Source: JBBQWZ01 sp038210135
GTDB lineage: Bacteria > Acidobacteriota > Terriglobia > Bryobacterales > Bryobacteraceae
NCBI GenBank assembly: GCA_038210135.1
Contig: JBBQWZ010000056.1
Span: 1 to 33,169 of the forward strand
Direction: 5' to 3'
Length of the DNA: 33,169 nucleotides
Shown here piece after piece: positions 19,431-26,556 of this stretch. A program made the position numbers and the translations under genes. Under the pieces are notes generated by a model that saw nothing but the letters and a program-made list of their open reading frames with translations, was not told the DNA's origin and ran no database searches. Position 1 is the first letter of the stretch. Every line of letters starts with the position of its first letter.

Positions 19431-20312
19431 TTAGTTCTCGACGGGCTTTTCAATTTTGTCGATGATTAGCAGATCGACGGGACCTTTTTGTCCTTCTAGT
19501 TTCAGGCCAAGCTGCTCTTGCACGGCTGTAAAGACCGACGGACCGGCGCTATCGACCGGCGCCGCGGTGTCACCACCCACCTCGCGCGGACCCTGGACCT
19601 GACTATCATCGGGGGTCCAGTCGAGCTTGATATCGTACAAACCCTTGAGCCCGGTGTTATCGACCACCCGCCGACCCAGTTGGTTCGACAGTTGGGTCGC
19701 CAGCATGTCGATCGGAACGCCTTGCGCGTCGATCGAGCCGCGCCCCATGCGAACGGTTCCGGCACGCGGACCGCCGGGTCCAACAGGGCCTCCTGGACCA
19801 GGGCCGCCCGGCCTGCCGCCAGGTCCGCCCGGTCCAGGTCCACCGCCGAGTTCGCCTTCATCGTCTGCGACCTTTTTCATTTTCGAGGCGCCTTTTCCCA
19901 GCACCAACACGTACCCCATGACTTCTTTCGTCTCGCGATGAAAGGTCATCTGGAAACGCTCCGCGAGTAGCGCCTGAAGCATCGGCTTTAATTGCTCGGG
20001 GGATGCAGCTCCTTCGGCTTTTGCGGTGATGTCGTAGCGTTCGGAACTGACCCAGCCGGGCGCACCTACAATCTGGAAATCACGAATGCCGAACGCCTGC
20101 TGCATTAGAAACCGAACGTTCACATTCTTGGCGGTAAAACGCCCGCCCGGAGAAATCTGGATCTGGATGCCACGAGCGCCGGGCGCCGCCGGCTTGATCG
20201 AGGCAACCTCGAACTGCTGGGCAAACGCAACCTGCGAAACAATCAACAGGCCTGCGGCAATTTGAGCCGCCGCGAATCGTCTACTTCCCCGGATCTGCGC
20301 GAAACACTTCAT
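19431..20312 (-). CDS. TIGR03435-family secreted protein
   Basis: The 293-residue protein belongs to TIGR03435, a family greatly expanded in Solibacter-type acidobacteria and sometimes found fused to M56 peptidases (recalled, not checked). Signal peptide about 12-32 (ending VAFAQ). Family hallmarks: FEVASIKP at 34-41, GRFTAKNVNVRFLMQQAFGI, the RYDITAKAE motif, LLAERFQMTFHRETKEV and TGLKGLYDIKLDWTPD near the C-terminus. An insert at 156-185 is almost entirely Gly and Pro. ATG 20312 is chosen because GGAGAG precedes it and because it gives a clean signal peptide; the frame is open farther upstream. It lies downstream of BlaI/M56 and upstream of the receptor. Exact function is unknown; a secreted partner or substrate of the protease is inference. 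Confidence 0.9.
   Translation of the reverse strand: MKCFAQIRGSRRFAAAQIAAGLLIVSQVAFAQQFEVASIKPAAPGARGIQIQISPGGRFTAKNVNVRFLMQQAFGIRDFQIVGAPGWVSSERYDITAKAEGAASPEQLKPMLQALLAERFQMTFHRETKEVMGYVLVLGKGASKMKKVADDEGELGGGPGPGGPGGRPGGPGPGGPVGPGGPRAGTVRMGRGSIDAQGVPIDMLATQLSNQLGRRVVDNTGLKGLYDIKLDWTPDDSQVQGPREVGGDTAAPVDSAGPSVFTAVQEQLGLKLEGQKGPVDLLIIDKIEKPVEN
19758..19847 (-). repeat. Gly-Pro-rich insert in the TIGR03435 protein
   Basis: Thirty codons encode a run dominated by Gly and Pro (residues 156-185), with G-G-P-G and P-G-P-G-G repeats. It interrupts the family fold between the two conserved halves and looks like a slippage-generated linker. Confidence 0.8.
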
Positions 20313-20491
20313 GATCTCTCCATTCTGTAATGACGATCTGCAAGCGGCCGGCGTGGAAACGGGCACAGCTTTAGCTGATATTTCGCAGACAGATGCTTGC
20401 TATTCGCTTTTCCCTCGCCCGAAGTTCCAAAATACGCGGTCCGTTGGCGAATGGATCCTTGCAAGCGGAGGTGTACAGCGCGATTCGAGGG

Positions 20492-21457
20492 TCAGCCGAC
20501 CAGCATTTCAAGAAGCTCGTGGACCGCCTCCTGCGAACTGGCGCCAAGAACGACCGCCAATCCGAGAACCGTAACCGTTCCCGCCGCGATCCAGATCCGC
20601 TGGCGACGGGTGCAGAGCGGAGCCACGGGCGCATTTTTCAAGAGCCGCTCCACGCGGGCGGGAAGCTCTTCTTGGGCGTCCAATAAAGGCGTCGCCAGCG
20701 CGGAGCTTCGCGCCGAAGCGGAGAGTCGCGCCATTCGGACCAGCGCTCCGGCGAGCGCAAGCGACCGCGCCGGACGTCCCTCGCAAGCTTGATCGTCGGC
20801 CGACCATTCGGCAAACCGGCGCCAGGATGCATCCAATCGCTCGAAGCCGTGGCGGCCTGGCAGAAGGCCCGGTGCCAGGATCAGGGCCAACCGCTTCCAA
20901 TTGTCGCGTGAGTTCAGGTGGGCGCGTTCATGCCGCAAGGCCGAGGCCAGCTGCGACGTCGAGAGTATCCGCGCCACCGGGCCGGAAATGACAATTTGCG
21001 GCCGGGCTAATCCCATTACCGCGAGCAGCCGGGTGGGATCGTCGACGATCAGAACGGGAGAACTTCCGCGAGACGCGCGTCCCACGCGGCGGCATTCTTT
21101 CACCAGGCGCGAGGAATGCAGGCACGCCCGGAGCGTCCGGTGCAACGACGCGCCGAGGACCCATAAACCGCAGGCTGCCGCCGTTCCGCACAGCAAGCCG
21201 ATTGGCTCCTCCGCGGTGAGGGGCTCGAATCGCAAATAGCTGGGCACGCAATAAACCGCGACGAAGAACAGGGCGCAGGCGACCGGAAGCAGGCGGAGGG
21301 CGAACGTGAAACGCGCCGCCGTTTCAGCGCGCCACCGCGAGATGCGGCGTACCACCGGACCGAAGAGCCGGACCACCGCGAATCCCGCCGCCAGGTTCAT
21401 CAGAAAAAAGACGGCGAGACTCAAGCACAGCATCCGGAAAATATATTCGGATGTCAT
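20492..21457 (-). CDS. M56-family membrane metallopeptidase (BlaR1-type)
   Basis: The 321-residue protein is an M56 zinc metalloprotease, the protease-sensor class of BlaR1/MecR1. Hydrophobic segments lie at about 8-32, 52-75, 86-104 and 288-306. The catalytic HExxH motif is H176-E-R-A-H180 within ALRHERAHLNSRDNW, and AEWSADDQA follows as in family members. No penicillin-binding sensor domain follows the C-terminal helix, so the signal is not expected to be a beta-lactam. In the BlaR1 paradigm the activated protease leads to cleavage of BlaI and derepression. Its ATG overlaps the blaI-like stop codon as ATGA. The TIGR03435 gene lies 179 bases downstream. Confidence 0.88.
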   Translation of the reverse strand: MTSEYIFRMLCLSLAVFFLMNLAAGFAVVRLFGPVVRRISRWRAETAARFTFALRLLPVACALFFVAVYCVPSYLRFEPLTAEEPIGLLCGTAAACGLWVLGASLHRTLRACLHSSRLVKECRRVGRASRGSSPVLIVDDPTRLLAVMGLARPQIVISGPVARILSTSQLASALRHERAHLNSRDNWKRLALILAPGLLPGRHGFERLDASWRRFAEWSADDQACEGRPARSLALAGALVRMARLSASARSSALATPLLDAQEELPARVERLLKNAPVAPLCTRRQRIWIAAGTVTVLGLAVVLGASSQEAVHELLEMLVG

Positions 21458-21897
21458 GGCTCGCGCTGCTTTCCCAGTTCTTCCCGCTTCAACTTGATGC
21501 GGCGTTCCAACTCGTCGAGGATCGCCTCGTCGTGCTGAGTGGCCGCATCCACCAGGCAGGAAACCAGCAGTTCCCGAGACTGCAGCGGGCCTTCGAGGAA
21601 GGGCGCGATAAATTCGTTCGCGCGCTGGCGCTCGATCTCTTGCTGCGTGTACCGGGCGGAGTAGCGGAAAGCGCGGTCCACCTTGGTTCGCATCAGCAGG
21701 CCCTTTTTATACAAGCGATCGAGGGTCGTCATCACCGTCGTGTAGGCGAGAGGCCGCGTCAAAAAACCAGCCACTTCGCGAACGTTTTTCTCGCCGTGGT
21801 TCCAAAGGACTTCGATCACGGAAAATTCAAGATGTCCGAGAAGAGCAGCCGAAGCTTTCAAACCACTGCTCGAGTTGTTGCGAAAAGGTGTTGGCAC
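21454..21897 (-). CDS. BlaI/MecI/CopY-family transcriptional repressor
   Basis: The 147-residue protein is a winged-helix repressor of the BlaI/MecI type. The DNA-binding domain covers about 20-90: LGHLEFSVIEVLWNHGEKNVREVAGFL, then YTTVMTTLDRLYKKGLLMR (recognition helix and wing). The C-terminal part is a dimerisation helix region that contains the expected protease-cleavage zone in homologues. It starts at GTG 21897, with a weak ribosome site. The downstream M56 protease overlaps it by ATGA. It probably represses its own operon and perhaps the downstream TIGR03435/receptor genes; no obvious TACA-N-TGTA-type operator was found in the short upstream gap. Confidence 0.9.
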   Translation of the reverse strand: MPTPFRNNSSSGLKASAALLGHLEFSVIEVLWNHGEKNVREVAGFLTRPLAYTTVMTTLDRLYKKGLLMRTKVDRAFRYSARYTQQEIERQRANEFIAPFLEGPLQSRELLVSCLVDAATQHDEAILDELERRIKLKREELGKQREP

Positions 21898-21961
21898 AGA
21901 GCTTTACGGCCGCCTTCGCAGCCAATCGAAGGAGTATAGCATCGGCGGCGCGCGGGACGGA

Positions 21962-22906
21962 CTATTTAGCCGGCAGGTCGAACCGCTGGCCGTCTTTAGC
22001 GACGACCACTTTGCCGGGAAAGATCGGTGCGATTCCGGCGCTAAAACGGGCAATATTCTGCGCGGTCGGCATTGGCACCATATGGGTGAGCACCAGCGTC
22101 TCCACCTTTGCCTGGGCCGCAACCCACGCCGCGTCTTCGGGGGATGCGTGATAGGTCAGCACGTCGCCGAACATTTTGGCGCGCCGCGTCTGCCCGTTAG
22201 CCTTTAACAGGACCACCACGGCGCTGACCAGGTCCTTCGCCATCACTTCATGGATCAGCAAGTCGGCTCCGGCGGCGTGACGCGCCAGATTTTCGGACTT
22301 CCCCGTGTCGCCGCTGATCACCACGACGCGGCCGGATTTCTCAACCCGGTATCCGAGCGCGGGAGTTACCGGCTGGTGGTCCACCAGGAATGCCTCCACC
22401 TTCCATCCGCCAGCATCGTAAATCACCAGACGCGCGTCCGGCTTCGGTTCCGCCGGATGGGCGACGACGCCCCAGGCTTTGGTGGGTAGCTGCGCTTCGC
22501 CATGATGATCCACGCGATAGCGCATGTCCGCCGCGTACATTTCGAGCAGACCCTGCTCGACCTTTTCGACACCTTTCGGTCCGTACAGATTCATCGGCGC
22601 GTCGCGCCCCGCGATCCAGGATTGCGTCATCACATCGCCCGCATCGCCGATGTGATCGGAATGCAGATGCGACAAAAACAAGCCGCGCAGTTTCGCCAGC
22701 GGCAGATTCAGCGTTTGCAACTTCCGCGACGATCCCGGACCGGCGTCGAAGATCATCATTTCCCCGTTCGCCACGATGGCGACGCAAGAAGAGACGCGGT
22801 CGGCGTCCGGAAGCGGAGAGCCGGTTCCGCACGTGATCACCTGGACCTGGGCGAGGCCGGCGGCCCTCCAAAGGAGAAAAGCAAGCGCAAGTCGCATGCG
22901 CCACAT
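21962..22906 (-). CDS. Secreted MBL-fold metallohydrolase (RNase Z/arylsulfatase-like group)
   Basis: The 314-residue protein has the metallo-beta-lactamase fold. The metal motif H80-L-H82-S-D84-H85 is complete, ISGDTG supplies the bridging Asp, and LTHMVP near residue 275 supplies the last His. The N-terminus GTGSPLPDADRVSSC resembles the RNase Z/arylsulfatase-type branch. A signal peptide (ending GLAQ) argues for periplasmic location, unlike true RNase Z, so it may act on small esters, sulphates or phosphodiesters. Start ATG 22906 is used; ATG 22897 gives a similar leader. A 64-base gap separates it from the BlaI-like gene, so it could be part of the same transcript. Substrate unknown. Confidence 0.88.
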   Translation of the reverse strand: MWRMRLALAFLLWRAAGLAQVQVITCGTGSPLPDADRVSSCVAIVANGEMMIFDAGPGSSRKLQTLNLPLAKLRGLFLSHLHSDHIGDAGDVMTQSWIAGRDAPMNLYGPKGVEKVEQGLLEMYAADMRYRVDHHGEAQLPTKAWGVVAHPAEPKPDARLVIYDAGGWKVEAFLVDHQPVTPALGYRVEKSGRVVVISGDTGKSENLARHAAGADLLIHEVMAKDLVSAVVVLLKANGQTRRAKMFGDVLTYHASPEDAAWVAAQAKVETLVLTHMVPMPTAQNIARFSAGIAPIFPGKVVVAKDGQRFDLPAK

Positions 22907-22955
22907 ACTAGCAGGGCCGGTCCGAGGGAGGTCTTTTCGCGGCCCATTTTTCAGC

Positions 22956-22963
22956 TATAGAAT
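22956..22963 (+). promoter_or_regulatory. -10-like TATAGAAT just before ATG 22973
   Basis: TATAGAAT lies 9 bases before ATG 22973, and no Shine-Dalgarno separates them. This suggests a leaderless or very short-leader transcript. Confidence 0.35.
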
Positions 22964-22972
22964 GTAAGCAGC

Positions 22973-23347
22973 ATGCGCGGGTCTTCTTTTTCACCACATC
23001 GCAACCTCAGCGATGAAGTGAATTCGAATATTGTCCAATCCGAGATCGAAGGCGGAGTCTACCTCAAAGACTTACCCGAGAAAGCCACGCTTGAAATCGA
23101 AACCGCAAACCGTTGGTACACCATCGTCCTGATTCAACAGGCGGAGGCCTTGATTTGCGGACATCCGGAATATTGCCCGCAGCCGGTGCGTGTGCAAATC
23201 AGCGGCTCCAACTGGGGCGGCTCGATGCTGAAAGCGGCGTATGTGGGCCGCGGAATGCATCTCGAATTCCGCCATCCGGATTTCGACGGCCCGATTATCA
23301 CGTCAAAGATCGTGGATATCCGCCTGCGCTCCGATCGCGCCGCGTAA
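22973..23347 (+). CDS. Conserved-looking hypothetical protein
   Basis: The 124-residue protein lacks a signal peptide and membrane segments. Residues 30-115 read like a compact beta-sheet domain: LPEKATLEIETANRWYTIVLI, then SGHPEYCP-like CGHPEYCPQPVRVQISGSNWGG with two Cys, then YVGRGMHLEFRHPDFDG and TSKIVDIRL. I recall similar unnamed acidobacterial proteins with the H-P-E-Y-C-P and G-R-G-M motifs, but cannot name a function. It is divergent from the MBL-fold gene and lies 50 bases before the next gene. A -10-like TATAGAAT is 9 bases upstream. Confidence 0.75.
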   Translation: MRGSSFSPHRNLSDEVNSNIVQSEIEGGVYLKDLPEKATLEIETANRWYTIVLIQQAEALICGHPEYCPQPVRVQISGSNWGGSMLKAAYVGRGMHLEFRHPDFDGPIITSKIVDIRLRSDRAA

Positions 23348-23397
23348 GACGTGAGCGTTTCCCGATCCCGCCTGCGCCCTAATCATCGGGGCGCCTC

Positions 23398-24123
23398 ATG
23401 TACATCTTCGGAGTCATTCTGTTAGCGCTGGGCGCTTTTCTGCTGGTAGTCTTCAGTCCCTGGATTTATCTCGACACGCGCGGAGCCACCGGCTTGATGG
23501 ATTTCACCGAGCTGTTCTGGTACGCGCAGTGGACCGGATTTTGGCTTTCGCTTGGCGCGCTGCTGTGTTTCGACTTTTCTTTCTGGCGTGCGCCATTTGC
23601 CTTCACCCAACGAGCGGCGATCGCGCCGGGAATTGCCGCGGGGCTGGTCATCCTGTTTATCGCGTTCGCGATGCCGGAAGCGTCGAACCAGCGTGAATGG
23701 TACAAAGGAGCACTCGGTTTCCGGGTCTACCTGCGAACTAAAATCCGCCTCGCGGCGGATGCTCGCGGCCCCGAGGCACTGCCCTCGCGGTTCACTGGAA
23801 CTTGGAAGTCCGGCCGCGATCCGATCATTCAGATCGGCAGCGAGAGCGTCTCCATCCGGAACGGCGCTGCTCACATCGTGATCAGCGAGCAGACCTGCCC
23901 TCACCGGTTCCACCTCGAATACCGGTTGACGCCGCCGAGCGGGTTGTTCGAATATTTCCGCAATGCGACAGCCACGGAAGAGGATTTCCGCCGCTTGTCC
24001 AACCACGACTATCCGCTGCTGATTGCCGACTGCGGAATGGATTCCGTCGCTCTCGTTCTCTTGGAGCCGAAGAAACTCCTGGTCCTTTCGAGGAATGCCT
24101 CACCGCAAATTCTCCATCGATGA
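23398..24123 (+). CDS. Membrane protein of unknown function
   Basis: The 241-residue protein has three predicted membrane segments (about 2-24, 46-60 and 72-93) and a soluble C-terminal part (about 100-241) with two Cys at about 166 and 211. The soluble part contains GTWKSGRDPIIQIGSESVSIRNG, reminiscent of small beta domains, but I recognise no family. ATG 23398 follows a weak GGGGCG. The gene sits in a plus-strand run and may be co-transcribed with its neighbours. Function unknown. Confidence 0.65.
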   Translation: MYIFGVILLALGAFLLVVFSPWIYLDTRGATGLMDFTELFWYAQWTGFWLSLGALLCFDFSFWRAPFAFTQRAAIAPGIAAGLVILFIAFAMPEASNQREWYKGALGFRVYLRTKIRLAADARGPEALPSRFTGTWKSGRDPIIQIGSESVSIRNGAAHIVISEQTCPHRFHLEYRLTPPSGLFEYFRNATATEEDFRRLSNHDYPLLIADCGMDSVALVLLEPKKLLVLSRNASPQILHR

Positions 24124-24226
24124 ATGCGTTGCGGAACTCCTGTTTAAACTTCGCGGCGGCAAGGTTGTGATTTGTCGACCGCAAGCTTGCACCCGGCATT
24201 TCGGTGTACCCTCAGGGTTGCTGACT

Positions 24227-25171
24227 GTGCGCCTTCGTCCCTGGCAAGTTGCCGCCCTGATCATCGCTATTTTCGGACTGGGCCTCGGCGTCCTCTCCTG
24301 GTACCAGCGAACCTACCCGACCCGACCCGCCGAGTTGTTTGCCTGTCTTCCAACCGGCGATGCGACTCTCGTCTGGCTCGACATCGATCTGCTGCGCAAA
24401 GGCGGGATCCTCGAGATGCTCGACAGCTCGAAGTCCGCCCAGGAGCCCGAGTACATCCAGTTCGTCGAACAGACCGGCTTCGACTACAAGCGCGACCTGA
24501 AATCGATTGCCGCCGCGTTCACCAAGTCCGGCACCTATTACGCGATCCGCGGAACATTCAACTGGGCGAAAATGGCCGCCTACGCCACCTCGCACGGCGG
24601 CGCCTGCCATGACAAAATCTGCGACACGCCCGGCAGCACGCCGGAGCGGGTCCTCTCTTTCCGCCTTTTGAATTCCGGTCTGATGGCTCTCGCCGTCACC
24701 AAGGATCGCGGAGCCACCTCGCGCATCGAACTCCGCCGTCCGGCGGGCAACTTCCCGGCAATCGATCATCCGGTGTGGATGTCGGTCCCGGCCGCCACGC
24801 TGCGCGACGCCAAAGAACTTCCGGCGGGAACCAAATCCTTCGCCACGCTGTTGAGCAACGCGCAGAAGGTGGAGTTCTCCGCCGACGCGCTTCGGACCGT
24901 GCAGGGTGCGCGTCCGGCGGGCAGCCTCGAACTGACCGCCGACGTGACCTGCGCGAGTGCCGCCGAGGCCACGGCCCTTTCGAACGACCTCAACAAGACG
25001 ACGGATTTGTTGAGGAGGATGATGGAGCGCGACGGGCAGCGCCCCAGTGCGCGAGACTTAAGTGGAGTGCTGGTGGCCGGAACCTTTCGCAGCCAGGATC
25101 GTCGTGTATTGGGTAGTTGGCCAGTCGAACGGGTGTTCGTGGAATCGCTGGCCGGAGGAGATGCTCGTTGA
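24227..25171 (+). CDS. Single-pass membrane-anchored protein of unknown function
   Basis: The gene encodes about 314 residues. The GTG at 24227 is preferred: AGGG lies 9 bases upstream and the protein then begins with a membrane anchor (RPWQVAALIIAIFGLGLGVLSW). ATG 24095 in the same frame would overlap the preceding gene and add an atypical extension. After the anchor comes a large periplasmic domain with two Cys (ACHDKIC) and alternating hydrophobic stretches. I do not recognise the family. Its stop codon overlaps the TTG start of the PfkB kinase gene, so the two are translationally coupled. Confidence 0.6.
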   Translation: MRLRPWQVAALIIAIFGLGLGVLSWYQRTYPTRPAELFACLPTGDATLVWLDIDLLRKGGILEMLDSSKSAQEPEYIQFVEQTGFDYKRDLKSIAAAFTKSGTYYAIRGTFNWAKMAAYATSHGGACHDKICDTPGSTPERVLSFRLLNSGLMALAVTKDRGATSRIELRRPAGNFPAIDHPVWMSVPAATLRDAKELPAGTKSFATLLSNAQKVEFSADALRTVQGARPAGSLELTADVTCASAAEATALSNDLNKTTDLLRRMMERDGQRPSARDLSGVLVAGTFRSQDRRVLGSWPVERVFVESLAGGDAR

Positions 25172-26118
25172 TATCCGCAGGCGGCGCCTTTCTTTGCGCC
25201 GGCAACATTGTTCAGGACATTCTGGTTCGTCCCGTCGAACGCGTGGCATTCGATGCGACCGCCTGGGTTGAGGCGATCGAGCTTCGCCTCGGCGGCAACG
25301 GGTCGAACACGTCCTACACGCTCGCCAGACTCGGCACGCCAACGCGCGCCCTGGGATTGGTTGGGCGGGACGACTTCGGCGACAAAGTGCTCGCGAAGAT
25401 GGGCGAAGCCGGGGTCGACTGCAGTGGCGTCCAGCGCGGATCCGCCGCGACCGCCTCGACCGTGGTGCTGGTGAAGTCCGATGGCACGCGCGGGTTTCTA
25501 CACTGTCCAGGCGCCAGCATGGACGCCTTCTCCGAACCGATCGATTTTTCGAATTCCGCTTCGCTGACCCATTTTCATTTGGCGAATTTGTTCTCGCTGC
25601 CGCACATGCGCCGGCTTGCCGCGGACAATCTTTATAAGGCGCGAGATGCCGGGCTGACCACTTCGATGGATACAGGCTGGGATTCGCGCGGCGAATGGAT
25701 CGGCGCGTTGAAGCCGTGTCTGCCGTATCTCGATCTACTGTTCGTCAACCAAGGCGAAGCCCGCTGGCTGACCGGCCACGAGGAGCCCCGCCGCGCCGCC
25801 CAGACATTCCGCGATGCCGGTGTTCCCGTTGTCGTGATCAAGCTCGGAGCCCGCGGCTGCTCGGTGTTCTCGGAAAACGGCGAATATTCCGCTGCTGGTT
25901 ATTCGGTTCCCGTCGTCGATACCACCGGTGCGGGCGATTGCTTCGCCGGAGGCTTCCTCGCGGCTCTCCATCGCGGGGCAACGCTGCCGGAAGCCGCCCG
26001 TTTCGCGAACGCCGTCGGCGCCCTCAGCGTCCAGAAGCTTGGAAGCGTCGAAGGTCTTCTGTCGTACGAAGAGACGATCCAATGGATGGCGGTTCCGGCC
26101 GGGGAAGCCGCTTCCTAG
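25168..26118 (+). CDS. PfkB-family carbohydrate kinase
   Basis: The 316-residue protein is a PfkB/ribokinase-type sugar kinase, which phosphorylates a sugar or nucleoside with ATP. Evidence includes the N-terminal GGNGSNTSYTLARLG substrate signature (about 47-61) and the C-terminal VDTTGAGDCFAGGFLAAL with the catalytic Asp and anion hole. The start is TTG 25168: GGAGGAG lies 7 bases upstream, whereas the in-frame codons farther upstream overlap the preceding gene; the protein then begins MISAGGAFLCAGNIVQDI. The TTGA overlap with the previous stop indicates coupling. Substrate cannot be assigned. Confidence 0.9.
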   Translation: MISAGGAFLCAGNIVQDILVRPVERVAFDATAWVEAIELRLGGNGSNTSYTLARLGTPTRALGLVGRDDFGDKVLAKMGEAGVDCSGVQRGSAATASTVVLVKSDGTRGFLHCPGASMDAFSEPIDFSNSASLTHFHLANLFSLPHMRRLAADNLYKARDAGLTTSMDTGWDSRGEWIGALKPCLPYLDLLFVNQGEARWLTGHEEPRRAAQTFRDAGVPVVVIKLGARGCSVFSENGEYSAAGYSVPVVDTTGAGDCFAGGFLAALHRGATLPEAARFANAVGALSVQKLGSVEGLLSYEETIQWMAVPAGEAAS

Positions 26119-26556
26119 CGCGCTTTTTTTCGCGCGGGCCGCGTCTCTTTACATCTTCTTTATACTGGCGTTCCCGATCTGCAAGGGAGCATTCTCGCGC
26201 CAAGAGGTTGCATCTACGGCGGAAACGGGGCGTTTCCGCGTGCCAGCCACTCAATTCTGCTAGGCCCCGAAAACCGAACCGTCCAATGCAAATTTGCGTC
26301 TGATCCCAATGGATTGAGGAACGCGCGAAGATCTCTGGGCGCTTTCAATATGAAGAACAACCTGCATCGAATGAACGCCACCGGCGGCCAACTCCGGCAC
26401 GCCGGCGGAACCGGACTCACGCCTCCGTAATCCATCCTTCCCCATCAGACTTAGGTCCGCAGGGTGTATGCTGTGCGCTGGACCTCGACCAATCTTTCTT
26501 AGCCGCGCTCGAACGGGTGCGCGAAGTCTTGTCTCCCCAGGAGGGAGCAAAATCGT
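26119..26556. other. Intergenic region upstream of the SPFH gene
   Basis: This 438-base gap has no convincing gene. A short GCGCG...CGCGC inverted repeat flanks a run of seven T just after the PfkB stop, but the T-run is in the loop, so it is not a standard terminator. TATACT at 26161-26166 could be a -10. AGGAGGG at 26539-26545 is the SPFH ribosome site. Confidence 0.4.

Noticed and set aside
26119..26140. Inverted repeat with T-run after the PfkB gene
   Set aside because: The seven T are in the loop between short GC arms, not after the stem, so it does not match an intrinsic terminator.
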